From positions 644,695-708,694 of the forward strand of contig JAJTTP010000021.1 in the NCBI GenBank assembly GCA_023313575.1: 64,000 nucleotides of DNA. The letters run 5' to 3'. Of this stretch, positions 32,963 to 46,006 are shown one piece after another. This DNA comes from Eutypella sp. D-1 (Eukaryota > Ascomycota > Sordariomycetes > Xylariales > Diatrypaceae). Made by a program: the position numbers and the translations under genes. The stretch's first letter is position 1. Every line of letters starts with the position of its first letter. The notes under the pieces were generated by a model. The model did not search any database and was not told where the DNA came from. It worked only from the letters and a program-made list of their open reading frames with translations.

Positions 32963-35900
32963 AAGCGGGCTCGGCAGCAGGGAAAAGAATATTATCATGC
33001 AAGTCACACACTCTCCGGCGGAGCAGCAAGCTCGGATCCTGTGACGAGCCCCCCCTAAATGACGGACGAGCCCGGGTGCGGTTAGTCAGGGAAGAGAGAA
33101 GCAACCATGGAGACACTAGATAGAATAGACGGCCGGACGGGGGACTGCGGCATCGTGGACGTGCGTTCGTGCGCGCGAGTGTGGTATTGGGGGCGCTGTA
33201 GTAGTTCGTCAGAGGTTCGTGTTCGGTTTCGGAGCGGCGTTGCCCCTCCGGCTCTCTCTGTGTCTCTGCTCTTTCTCCTCCCACATTCGCGCGCGACCCG
33301 TAAGACGGTAGCGGCGACGCGTACGTACGCAGGTAGTTGCATCATGGGAAGTAACCATCGTGATCCGCGGAAACCACCCATTTGAGGGCGGGGATGGGGG
33401 ATGAAAGAATACTAAACACATAAATTGCAGTTCGTGTGTAACACCGTGTCGAAAAAACAATCCCCCAAAAGGCAATCACAACCCCTCCTTCCTCGATATA
33501 CTCATCCTCCTCCGCTTGACGCGCCACAAGATGTACAAATGCACGCACGCATCGGCATAATGGACTACTAAGCAGGCAGGTATGATATTCGCTACACTAG
33601 AGGCCCGGGACGTGGACCAAACGGAAATTACAACACACACATCGGACTTATGCGGTATCGCGGCTCTTCTTGTCTCTTTTCTGTTCTCCTATTCAAGCAT
33701 TCTTGTTTGTGTCGGTCAAGGAGGACCTTCCCCCCTTCAAAACCCGTGCATTCGCGACACGTTGTGTAATAGAAAAAAAAAAGGAAACCCAAGTCCATGT
33801 CGTGACCCTGCCTGCCGTCTGCATCTGGGCGACGAGATGGGGGTGGATAAGATGGTTAATGGCAGGTCGTGGTTTGGGCCTACTACGTGTACGGGTTAGG
33901 ATAAGACGAAAATAGGGGTGATTTTTACATAGCAATAAGGGGTAAGGGGGGGAGGGGGGTGAAAATGGGTACCTAGGTACTTGGAAGCGCGTATCGGAGC
34001 TCGCCGATGGACGGGTTGGGGTTGGTTTGGCGGACGGTGGGGGCCGGGAGGCGGACTCCGTCCCGATATACTTTCGTAAATTATTCTTTCCCGCACGCGT
34101 GTGGTTGCGCCCGTGAGGGAATTCCCGGGTCCTACGTGAGTCAGCAACGGTCTTGTTTTACATTTCTCATCTCGTAAGGCTGAACTCGGAGAATTTCACA
34201 ACCAAGCACGAAATTATTTCTAGACTACTGCCAACTATGTATATACTGCTTGCTGCAACTTTATTCTGTGCAACAGTGACGTCTCCCGTCCCCCGGCTGT
34301 GTCCAATCGAGGCTGAACGATTACGCATGTATTTAAAGTATCATTGTACTTAACCTGCCTTTAATAAATGTAGAATTACTATCCTAGTTGCCGAATGTTA
34401 GAAGGATCGAAGCCAGGTAGTGTTTTAGAATCCCCAGGTAGAACATTGTCCTCTCCCTGTGTCAGACACAAGTCAGAGCCGGCGTTTTATGACCAATATA
34501 GCACCTCTTAGGGGGCATCGGAGGTGGCCGGGGGAGGCGCTAGGCGAGTGCCTGTTTACTTGTTCTTCTTTTTCCTACCTATATCAGGACGCCACGATGA
34601 TTATGTTAGTAACAGTCACGGTACAGTATAGTGATTCTTCATCCCCCGTTACATGAGGGTACTCCGTGCGTAACCTAAGCTATAGCTCTAAGTTACTAGA
34701 GGGGCGGAAGGGGGGTCCTAAGGTCCGCGATAGAAAAGCCTCAGATGCGGGAAATTTGGACCGGATCACGAGGCTCAATTATCTTAAGATCCCAAGGGCC
34801 CAACCGTCGCCACGACACGCCACGCCGGAAAATTATCTTCATCACCGCCCAGCACGCACAACAGTCGAGCATCTCGTATTCGGGAAAGACATGCACCGCC
34901 GGATACTACAGACGTACATAGGACATAAGGACGTACATCGTCGTATAATAATACCTAGAGTTTACCTAATCCATGGCGTCGAGGCGGCGCCGTATGTAGG
35001 TCAGTCAAATGATGGGTAGAGATTTTCTCTTTGCAGAGCGGGACGGAGACGAAAGGAGTAACGCGGCTCCCCGGAACGTCGACTCGGCCCAACGCAATGC
35101 AAAGCCGGGCTCGCCCCGATTACCTAATGGCCGGAGACGACTGTGCACCCGCCCGCCCCAATGGTTGAAATTATCGGCGACTTCGTGGCGTTGGCTTTGC
35201 CGATGCCGATTGTTGTGCAGCTGTAGTATTTAATTCTCTCTCGAGAAAGAAAGCCGACCGCCCGAAGGGGGGCAGAGGGGGATTTATTAGTTAGGTCCAC
35301 GTGTATGTGATATTATAGTAATGAATAGTAACTGTTGTGTAAGATCCGGGGTCTAGAAGCAATTTGTGTACCCTACCTGGTAGTTGCTCAACTGCTCTAG
35401 ATCTTACTTTTGCTTTTCCTATGGATGCGCCAATGCGCTGATGCGCCACCCCCTCGAGCTCACATGCAAACTGCTCCTCCTAGCCGATGGAACCGTGATG
35501 ACTTATACAGTAGGGGGTGGGACTGACAGCATTAAAGATTGGGTCTCCAAGGAAAAGTAAGGACAAACGGGGGAAATTTGAGCGTATATGCGATTCTTGT
35601 CTGAACGATATGGCAAAGTGCAAAGTTCTCTTTTGTTGGTTATGTGGATCGAATTATTACACTAGTATCCATCCATGAATGGTATCCACTGCACTAGGTC
35701 GAGATTCTACCTACTCGTTGGGAACCAACCGATCTTGGGGATTTTGGGGATGGATGCATCGACGAGGCTGAAGGGCTGGAATGGCTGGAAAGATTGAAGT
35801 TGAAGAAGCTCCGGAGAAGAGGGCCTGAAGCTTGGAGGGGAAGTGTGAGAGAGATCTGCCAGTTCTGCCAGTTGCTGCTGCAGTCTGCGCAGGTGATCTC

Positions 35901-37887
35901 TGCAGGGCCGGTCGAGGATTTTGACCAATAGAAAATTAGGTATTTCATGCCCTAACGGCCCCCCCGCCAGTTCCCGCCAATCATGAATTCTAATGTCCTA
36001 CCAGGACCCCGCTAGATGTGCTACGTACCGGGTATGTATAAGTCGCTTCGGCAGGACTCATACGATCTCTTCCCTCAGCCTTGCGAGTGGCCTGATCCTT
36101 CCATAAAGGGTTTAGAATTCCAAGCAACCTGGGAAGCCCTAAGCGGCAGCCACAATACTTACCTGGGCTAGGTATGTATGTACCTTACAATAAACGGTAC
36201 GAAGGTTCGGTACGGCATGGACCGTACAGGTATGGTAGATATGGTAAAAAAGTATGGGAGGTACATCTCCGATAACTTCAAATCCAGACAAGCCAGATCC
36301 ACTTCCAGGTTCTCACCCCACTTCCCTCCACCCCCAAGCAGCAAAAGTCAGGCCATCTTGGCAAGTCTCTGACGTGCGCGGCATCTCGACTTGCTTGACC
36401 ATGCAGAGTTCCAGATTGAAATCAGACCATTTTTTGGTATCTCTCTTTTCTTCCTCCTCCCTTCTCCTTCCATCAGTTAGATGTCCTTCCAAGGTTGTTG
36501 TCCTCTATTTTTTTTGTTGGTCACGTCTCCCTACCACATGTACCGAGGCAGCCATATTAGCATTGCTGGGCAGCTGGGCCAATCGATATACCCGCTGGAA
36601 TATGTATACAGTATTCCGTACCTACATATAAATGCATATGTATTAATCCACCACAGGCGTTTTTATTTCCCGTAAACTATAGGTACAAGGTTTACTGGTA
36701 TAGACTGAAATCGTGTCAGTTTCAATTCAACCTGAGCAATTGGAATTCCATCCTCTACCCCGTAGCCGTCGCCGTCGCCTCAGAACCCACAAGGATAAAA
36801 GTAGTTGAAAGTAGTTGCTTTCTTGTAGTCATGGTCGATGTGACGATGCGATGCGATGTGTCCGGGTTTGCTATAATTCTCTTTTTACAACAATCGAGCA
36901 GAATTGCTACGCTCCTCGAATAATATGCTCAATATTGAGCTATACTCGTACAGACGTACTTATGTATAAGTGCATGCTCCACACGTTTACCTCGATAGTG
37001 GAGTTTTAAGGGTCTACCCGGGATGGCAGGCGGCGCCAAAGAAAAAAAGACCAACCGGAAAAGAGGTTCCTTTAGTACGAAAAAACAGAGTCAAACCTTA
37101 TAAGATCCAAAATAACCCGATATACGGATCCTTGAAGTATACGGAGTACGTAAAGTTCCTATAAAGAGTGGAAAATAAGGCGTAAAGGAAGATATGTGGG
37201 TCAAGTAAAGTACATATATTCCGGGTAGTGTTTTATAATTGATCGTAAAAAGAAGACCCGTGGTCCAGAAAAAAAATACAAAAAAGGCCATGTATAAATT
37301 CCTATCAGGCCATAAATTTGGTCCCCACCACCCGTAGCTATCCTAGACCATCCAGGACCATCCAAAGACCATCCCGAGCAGGACTATCCAAGGTATCCAA
37401 GGTATCCAAAGTATCCATCCATCTTAGTTCATCCATTAATGGAAGATGTTCGGGCGGTCTCGCCCATAACTTCCATAAGCATCGGTGAAGTCCACTGAAG
37501 CCAGCTACATACTGCTACTGCTACTGCTACTGCTACTACGAAGCTACGAAGTTGTCAAAGTCACAACCCCCCCTCCCCCCCGGTCAACCCCCGTTAAGGT
37601 CCGTTAAGGCCCGCAAGACTCCATTAAACCCTGGTAGTGTGAACATCGTCCCATTGCTTTTAACTCTCGAGTCCAGCCTGTTTACCTGCGAATCGGTTTT
37701 TGGGGTTGTTCATCTTTCTCATCTTGCCATCTAAAAAGGAGACATCGAGGTTATCGTCAGTCAGCTTCAACTACATCATAATCTACCCATTGAGAATTCA
37801 GTATCCAGGGGTGGAGTAATTAAGATCAGTGACCAGTGGCGATATTATACAGGCACATTGCACACATACCATACTGCCATATTATCA

Positions 37888-37910
37888 TACTACTACTACT
37901 ACTACTACTA
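37888..37910 (+). repeat. ACT trinucleotide repeat
   Basis: About seven TAC/ACT units, followed by CCACCATAC. It lies in the C/T-rich part upstream of the bHLH gene. Confidence 0.9.
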
Positions 37911-38789
37911 CCACCATACTTGCTTGTCAACGACAACAGCAACAACAACATCAACTTCTATACTCTATACTCTATACACCCATCCCCAACCTGGTTTAAC
38001 ATTCCACAAAGCATCCGTTTTTCTGCTGTTCTACCTGCCACACCACCTTCCCGGTCTGCCAGGTATCTCATACTATCTCATATCATCCATACATCATACC
38101 ACCTGCAGGAGAACACTCTATTCTCTACCCTGACCGACTTCACCGGCCTGGCCTTCGTTACACCACGGCCACACTAACAAACGCTGCCACACTTACACAA
38201 CCCAGCCGGCGACAATTCGAGACCCCTCTCTCAAGGTTGTCTGCTGCCGCCGCCGCCAGAGGAATAGGAGCAGAGTAGAAGGACCCTTCCGCTCTCCGTT
38301 ATCCGCTATCCGCCATCCGCCCTATCGCCGAACACCACCCACCAGCCATCACCGGCTTGGGCCTTTGAAACCTTACCGTACCGGGTCGGCTCGCATCGCA
38401 GGGTCACTCCCCCATACTGACCCCTATTGACCCCTACTCAGATCTTCCCCCCTCCCGTACCTAGTAACCCCCCTACCTGGCATCTTGTGAGATCGTGCAT
38501 CTTGCACCGTGCCACATCTGGACCCCTTCCGCCGGCACACAGCATCTACTTGCCAAGCCCCGCTTTGCTTATACCACTCTAGCAAGGAAGCGCCAAGTAT
38601 TGAGACTGAGGCACTGTCGAACATCACAGCGCCTCTCTCTTGTCGCCTTCACCTCGGCTTAAACTCACAGGTCTCTTTTGACTGACTGAATGATTGAACC
38701 GGCTTCGTCATCGATCAAAATAATTATTTAATCGCCGGGACGGTTTCTACCTCTTCGAGTTCCCCGAACTCGATATACCCACTGGTGTC

Positions 38790-40280
38790 ATGACCGACAT
38801 CGCAACTTACCAAACTGCCAACACTAAGGTACCGTATGGCCGATCGACACCTGCACTGGCACTCGTCTGCCAAGGCATAAAGTACAAAAGTATCTAACTT
38901 TCCTTTAAGGCTTCAGACTCCCTAGAGAACTCACCAACCTTTATCGATCAACTGTCCCCACCTAGTTTCTGGGACAGCTTTGACAACCAAACTATTAGCA
39001 ACAGCAACAACAACAACAACACCAGCGTCAGCCCAAGTTTATTGGGCTCACCTCGTACCACTCTCGCCTCACAACCCCAGAGCGCCATCACTAGTCTGTC
39101 AGGAGGTTCCGACCCCGTCCGTGACCTGAAATCCAGGAACGAGAGGACACCCAAGCGACCCTCCGCCAAGAAAAGAAAGTGTTCCGAGACCAAGCAGCGG
39201 GATCTCTCCGCCCTCGACTGTTCAGATTACTGGCTCCGATTCGATAGCGATAACGAGAGCCTGTACCACGCCGGCGTCGAGCACAGCCACGACAAGTCCG
39301 AACCCAGGTAAGTCACTGCCTCGCGACCATAATGGCGGAAATTCTCTACAGGGGGCTAACATCACTGTAGATTGTTTGATTGGATTCAGCCTTACTCCAG
39401 AGCGTCTTCTGTCGGGACAACCGGCACCTTCAACGTGGCGTTCCAGTCATCCGAAGAGAACTCCATTGACGATAGCGCGCTCGAACACGCGCTATCCGAC
39501 GAGGAGGAATTATTTTCAATGGCTTTCGCCGATGGACTGAAGACAGAGTCGCCTAACAGTGCCATTGAGGCACCTGAAAGGCTATATTCTACTCCCTTGA
39601 GTTGGGAACGACCACAGCCTGGTCTCCAGCAGATGGACCCGTATCTTCCTCCGAATGCTCAGTATCAGGACCCCGAGCGGCAACGGCTTCTTGCAATTGC
39701 GCTCGGTTCCGGTCAAACGCCTCCTCAACAGCAACAGCAACAACAACAGCAGCAGGCCATCAATCCGTCCTCTGCCATGGATTTCCGTTTCGATATGAAC
39801 CCAAGCCCGAACGCTCAGTTCGAGAGGACAAGCGAGCCCGAGATCAAGCGGCCGATACCAAAACCGCGGGCGCCATCCCGTGCTAACCCGCCCCCTCCCG
39901 CAGACAAGCCTAAAGACAAGCCGAAGAGCAGTGACAGAGCCGCCCATAATGATATCGAGCGCAAGTACCGCACGAATCTTAAGGATAGGATATCTGAGCT
40001 CAGGGAAGCCATTCCTTCACTACGCGCCATCCCCGACGACGGCGACGACATGGCATCGGCAAGGGCTGCCCCGAAGGTTAGCAAGGGAACCGTTTTGTCT
40101 AAGGCCACGGAGTATATCCATACGCTCGAGAGGAGGAATCGCGCCATGGCCATCAAGAATGAAGAACTATCAAGGCGGTTACAAGCTTTCGAGCAGCTAA
40201 TCGGCTCAGGCGCAGTCGGCCCAGGCTGGCAACCGCCAGGATTCGGCCCCGCTGTTTTCAACCCGAGACCCTTCCCCTAA
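38790..40280 (+). CDS. SREBP-type bHLH transcription factor lacking membrane segments
   Basis: Three exons: 38790-38828, 38910-39307, 39371-40280 (introns 38829-38909 and 39308-39370). The join gives 448 residues. Exon 1 encodes MTDIATYQTANTK. The first donor is GTACCG, slightly unusual, but the next GT in the area would lead to a stop. The N-terminal part has an Asn run, a basic patch PKRPSAKKRK and acidic stretches. A run of ten Gln lies at about residues 265-274. The basic region HNDIERKYRTNL, about residues 338-349, has the Tyr in RKYR that marks the SREBP class, which lets these factors bind sterol-response elements as well as E-boxes. A loop and second helix follow (KVSKGTVLSKATEYIHTLE) and then a short leucine-zipper-like helix. 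There is no hydrophobic anchor, so it is nuclear without proteolytic release. Family members control sterol, heme and hypoxia genes or hyphal development. Confidence 0.9.
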
Positions 40281-43200
40281 CCAAGATAATGATAAGGGAT
40301 ACACGGAGCGGGGTTGAAGCTGGAGGCGATTTTTATTCACACAACCAATTCACCACTCTAATGCCTTTGCAAATATAATCTCATTATTATCTCAAAAACG
40401 CCGTCTCCCCCCACAGCTTCTCGCGACCCGACACAGCTACGACCTAACGACTATTACGATTCGACCTACCTACCGACACCTAGAGCCACCTAGCGTATTC
40501 ACCTCGCACCAGTAGCAGGAGCTCTCTTTCTCAACATAACCAAACACTATATATAGTCGAATTGAACCAGACGACTGTTCCGGCAGGGTCCGCACAGAAG
40601 AGAAAACATAATCATCAGCTTTCTTACACATGAAAAAATCAAGATACCCATGCCGAAATAGGCAGTCAGCGAAATTTCTTTCTACGGATTACAAGGGAAA
40701 GATAAAAACCCCAGGTCTAGAAGCGGGTTGCATGCTTAGAGTAGAGGAGGGATCAGCGAACCCTCATGTGGCTTTTTTTACTTTTCCTTTTTTTAGGTTT
40801 GCGGCGACAAAAAGACATTCGTGAGGGGGCGACTGAAAATATTGAACGGATTTGTTTTTGATGTTTTTGTTTCCTACGGAGTTGAAAACGGATCGGGCAG
40901 GCTCAAGAAGCCGTGCATTTCTTGTTATTTCTCTTTTGCTAGTTTTGCCCTCTGCAACACTTGTGAGCATCGCCACATAAGGGCAACGGGGAAGGAAATG
41001 GTTTGGGAGGCACCTCGATTTTAAAAAATCTGGCAGGGCCCCGTTTGTATCTACTTGTATGATACCTCAGTCTATCTGGCATGATATGAATCCAGCAGTT
41101 CACAGCAGTGACGATATTTCATCACTCTTACGACCTTCTTTTCTCCAGTTCCCTTGCGTTGAATTCTTACCTAGTGAAAATTGCAATTTGTCTGGCACAC
41201 AACTTCCGTTGTCATGTCACTTCGAGATTTTACTTTCGAAGCCCCCTAAGCCTCTCTTGCAGCGACAACTATATCTAACAACCCCCCCACCCCCCCCCCA
41301 AAAAAAAAACGTCAGGAGCGGAAGTAGCCGGTCAGCCCCTATCCCTCTTCTCCGAACGACTCCGACAGATCTGAAGAGGAGAACTAGAGATTTTTCTCCT
41401 CCCTTGCAGTAGCATATGTTATGACTAACTGGCTGGTCTATAGAGCACAACTTACACATCCCGGCCGCTTCAAAACTTCCCCGAGAGACTAAAAGGGATG
41501 GCCTTCGCCTCCCCTCCTATGGCTTTGGATACTTTACTTGGCCTTACTCATCCACCCATTCCACCTCGGCTCGCCCGTCAAAAGCTTCCTCCCCCACGAC
41601 AGAGAAGCGAGATGTCTTGCGGTGGGGCTAGTTAGCTAGTTAGTGGTTGTGGTGGTGGTACAGAAAGTCGAATCGAGTCCCGTGCGTGTCTGTGTCTCTG
41701 TCTTATGCATGGTATATCCCGGCCCGCAAAGCGGCGGGGGTGGTTCAGAGGTGCGTGATGTGTGCGTTTTGATGTAGCACGTGCATGCCATTACGTGACA
41801 GACAGATGGATGGATGGATATATGGATGGAGAAATCTCGTGCTGTACTAAGTAAGTAACAGGACCGGAGTTTTTCTCTCCTCGCTTTCACCGGCGGCGGC
41901 GGTAGGTAGGGGAGACGCGCGGGCGTTCGGAGTTCATGTGGGAAGTCGGGTGTCGTTTATCACTACGAAGGGGGATTGGTGGAGATAAAATGGTCAGCCG
42001 GGTGGCGTATCGGGTGCTTGGCTCGTCTCGATGCCTACTCAGCTACCCTATATCTCTAACTAATCTCAATAATCTAACAGGCTTGATGGCTATTGAAGGT
42101 GGCAAGGATGCTCGATGCCTGATCTGACCTGTAGACGTAAGTAAACGTGGCCCCCTCTAGTTTCTCCCTGATCTCTTCCACGAGGGCCAGCTCAACTTTC
42201 TTTACACACTCGCATAGTAGCAGGACCAAAACGCATTCACAGCCCAACTAACATATTTCCGGCCTGTCCTTTCCCTATTCGAAGATCACACGGCATGCCG
42301 GGCTTTCAGCTTCGGCCTACGATCGTTTCTTACTGGAACTAGGCTTTTTCTTTTGCTTTTTCTTTCTGTAATTTTTCCCTCTGCGGGAGAATCCTGCATT
42401 AGCAATTTGAGCGAAGTGACGTAGGTAACAAGTCACTCGTTTGATTATGTATATCACCAATCCATGTATGTGTACAACCGACCGCCCGGGTTGCACGTAA
42501 TCGCGCATGTGTTGTTGCACAATGGCAGATAACGCCGGGCTCCCACCCCTTCTTCCTACCGTGTCTGAACTCGGTGTCATAAACAGAGAGGCACTAAGGA
42601 AGATTGGGCGGTGACTCGAATACCTGCGATCCAGGTTGGGTTCTTGATCGCGCGCACCGTGTCACACGGCCGCTGCATCGCCGTTGCTTGCCCGTTACGT
42701 GGCTGATTACACAGTTGTTCAAATACTATTTGCACCGCCTGCGCAACGCAACGCTCACCTCGCCGCTGGTGCCGAGAAACAACATCCCGGACACCGCTTG
42801 GTAAACACATCTGCGAATGGCTATAGATAGGCAGGGATATAAACCGGAATATGTTTCCTAACTTCCCCTACTGGCCTTCCTGCCTGCTAACCTATGATCC
42901 CAGAGAGTGTCCTACTGGTAAGCCTGGAGAGTGATAAGCAATGCCGGCCCAGGGTACCACAGTATATCTGAAACCCGCCAGATTACCCGCGCTTCCCTAT
43001 GTGGGGGGTTTTTGCATAGGCGGGCTGATTCCGCGCCCGGTGCATCGTCGCCACACGCATGTAACACACGCAGTCAGCCGCCTTGCATGACCGATATAAC
43101 GACGTAGAATAAGTCGCTGATTCACCTGCCTATCTCCTTGACACCCCAACCAACGAACCAGCCATCCATCCAACGACGGCCCGAGCCGACCCGAGCCGCG

Positions 43201-46006
43201 CATCAAGGCGGTGTCTTGTGAGCAAGCTCTTTCAGATCGGACGTCTGGGATGTGCGGTGAGGATGATGGGGGAGATGAGGAGGTCCGGCGGGGGGAAGAG
43301 GTCCACGGGTACAACATATGCGGGCTACAAGGCAAGAGGGATAATGCAGGGAAATGCTTGCCATCTAGTTCAAAAAGATTCAGGTACCTCACAAACTCCT
43401 GGACTTATTTTTTCTTTTTGAAAAGAAAATAAAAAAAGAATCTCCCCCTTTTCGAATAGGAGCAGGAATATGCGAGGGGGGTTGCTTGGCGCACGCATCG
43501 CATGCGCGCATATATGACGTACCTAGACACGCATACCAACGTGCCCACCTGACCTGCTGTGTGGGCCATCCCGCCCAACAGCCCCCCGGGTTCACATAAC
43601 TAGATGCCTGACTGAAACTAGGCGAGGAAAACGCACTGGGCATATTCTTGCTAGGGCTCAAAAAACCGAGGCCGGGGCCGGGTCCGAGACCGGATGTGTG
43701 TGTGGCGGGTCCACGGGGCCCCGGTTCACTCCGTCCACCTAAGGTCGGAGCCGGCCGAGGAAAGTACACTTACTTGGTAGTTTGCGACTTGGTGAGGTGT
43801 ACGAACTACGTATGCCCGACGAGAAGAGCATGCCTCTTTTGGGGGCGTAATTGGGCGGAACCGTTCGTATGATACCTGGGTATCTAGCTAGGAGCTTTGC
43901 CGAGCGAAACTCTACGCTGCCCCCTAGGTCTTTGGGAGATTCTTGAATGGTTCTCCTGATTTCCAATCAGCGAGTTGGCTCGCCTGATAGGCAAGTTGGA
44001 GGCCCTTGATTATTGAGAGAGGGTTCAGCTTGGAAGGTTGCTCTTCCGACTAGTTTCTACCTACCTATGCCAACAAGAGTTGGTCCCCGTCCTACAGAAT
44101 ATCTTTGCCTCCACCAGTTGAAATCCAGGTGGCCTCCTTGAAACCTTCTCGATATCCATGTATTACACTTGTCGTTGATGATGGTTGTCGAGGGGCTGCC
44201 TGTTGTCTTCGTCCCATCTCTCCAGCCATGTACGAGAGGCGGCAGGGACGGCCATAATTCTCGCCAGCATCCCGCCCCTATATACTCAAATTCCCATTCT
44301 ACAAGCTTTTCTTATATAGATGATTTCTCTACTCGAATCTGAAGCTCTGTTAATTTACCTGATATCCGCGCAAACTTAATCTTCCTCACTGCCCTCACTA
44401 ATTTTTCACATGCGAGGTTAAGGCCTTCTAGCGTCTCAGCCAGCCACTCGAAAAGTTCGACCCCCAAGCCCTCTCTGCACGCGAATGGACGCATGCCGTT
44501 GAGCTGTGATAGGGTTTAAATATTAGAGTAGAGTTCCGTTACAATAATAACTCGAGATTACAGATCGTCGATAGGAACCCTCCCGTACCTATCATCCGCC
44601 TGTGCGGCTCCCAGGCTTACAGGGGCTCGGAGTCACCGCTGATGGGACACGGTCCCGTCCGTGTCCGGTATCGTCTTTCTTTCCACGAGTGAGAATTTGG
44701 ATGTTGAATCGGTGCGCATTAAATTATGTATGTGTGTACGATAGGGTAGATCGTCGATGAGGTTCAGAGTCACAACCCACGAAGCTGCGGGCTGGGATTT
44801 AAGCTCAAGGCCCGGGAGGTAGGAATGGCACTGGCCGCGAGTGCCTTACGCAAAATAGAATGAACAAAATATCGATGATGAGCACTTCATTGTCGGATTA
44901 GATATCAATAGTCAATTACAGGACGGCTATTATATGTAGAGTGAATATTGTATCATATCCTGCTGCGTACCTGCGTACCTGGGCATCCGCTTAATTGCTT
45001 GTTGTTGAGATCACCAGCATATAACGACCCCTCCCGCCCAGTATCAAATAATGTATAACACTTGCCGTTTGCTACTAACTGGCCGTCCGGCCCGCAGGCG
45101 TCTCCTGGCTCAGGCGAATCCAGACGCACATGCGTTGGTGATGAACTATGATAATCCGAATTCCCAACGTCAGCCGGGCCCCTATACATATTTTCCTTGT
45201 TAATGTTTTGGAATTATCCCTTTTCTCTGCTTTTACACTTTCTGTGTATTAGTTCTCTCTGGGTCCCGGCTAAGGAGCAGATCAACAAAATAGTTTCAGA
45301 TGAATTTCTTCGTAGAACTATCTATTTGCCTAGGCCTGCCTACCCGTGCATGGAGGGCATTGGGCGCCATTTTGCTCCTAGTAAATATCCTTCTATGTTC
45401 CTTTTCGCAGCTAGCCTCCGCCTATGTCGCATTCTTGGGGGTAGGGGGTTCGTTTTCGATGTTGTTATCCTGGCTGATTAGAAGGTGGAAGAGGGCTTCT
45501 TTTGACTTCTTGGCGAGGTAGACCACATCAGTTCATGTGCTGTTACGATCCAAACAACTTATTGAATACTAATTTAAGCAAAGTGGTGTGAATGCCAGTA
45601 CCTACCGGTCAAAGTCGTCTATTTATCTTGTACATTACGGACGTTTAGATATTGCCCGAGGGTCCGGCAGCGGAGCCGTCTGAGCCAAGACGGGATGAGT
45701 TCCGCCTAATAAGACAAATACTCGGCAACGCGTTGTATGCTCTCCTATATTTGCCGTGCTTCAAGCGTGTACAGAAACAGGGCTTTGGTACCCGCAGGGT
45801 AACAGTTTTTACTCCATAAAGACGCGGTCGTGACATATTCATGATCTATCGTACAGTTCCTAACATGCTCGTAGATGCTGGCATGTCTACAATATACGTG
45901 TGCCTTTATATCCTCATCAACGAGGTGGTGCGAGAGCAATCCGTACATAATGATGCCTACGTCTCTGTAGAGCTCAACCGCGTGATGATCACCGAAGGGG
46001 AGGAGT
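40281..46006. other. intergenic region (5.7 kb) between convergent bHLH and ICP55 genes
   Basis: Two 3' flanks and a long space. Homopolymer C and A runs lie near 41282-41310, GGAT-type repeats near 41805-41829, and several simple C/T tracts. Two minus-strand frames near 44312-44494 and 44953-45189 look slightly more protein-like than the rest; the second is listed separately. Confidence 0.5.
44953..45189 (-). pseudogene. possible small gene or gene relic, unidentified
   Basis: A 78-codon minus-strand frame containing SPEPGDACGPDGQLVANGKC and then YTLFDTGREGSLYAGDLNNK with three Cys, followed by a GTACGC at the Pro-Gly end that could be a splice donor. It has no signal peptide and no clear partner exon. 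The frame at 44312-44494 (starting MRPFACREGLGVELFEWLAE), preceded by CACAG, lies downstream on the same strand and could belong to the same broken gene. I do not recognise a family. This may be chance. Confidence 0.2.

Larger units (their letters stand above)
31659..38789. other. long intergenic region (7.1 kb) upstream of the bHLH gene
   Basis: The largest gene-free stretch here. It contains trinucleotide runs (AGC/AGT near 32926-32962, CTG/CTA near 37511-37538, ACT near 37888-37910), a perfect TACGGAGTA at 37140-37148, TACCTAGGTAC near 33969-33979, and repeated ATCC words near 37347-37425. From about 37800 the sequence is C/T-rich, which suits a long promoter or 5' leader of the bHLH gene. 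Frames in it are low-complexity or short. I support none as a protein gene; non-coding transcripts or unsplit small exons cannot be excluded. Confidence 0.55.

Noticed and set aside
32675..33058. 127-codon frame with a serine run
   Set aside because: The run comes from an AGC/AGT repeat and the rest has no domain or signal; no support as a gene.
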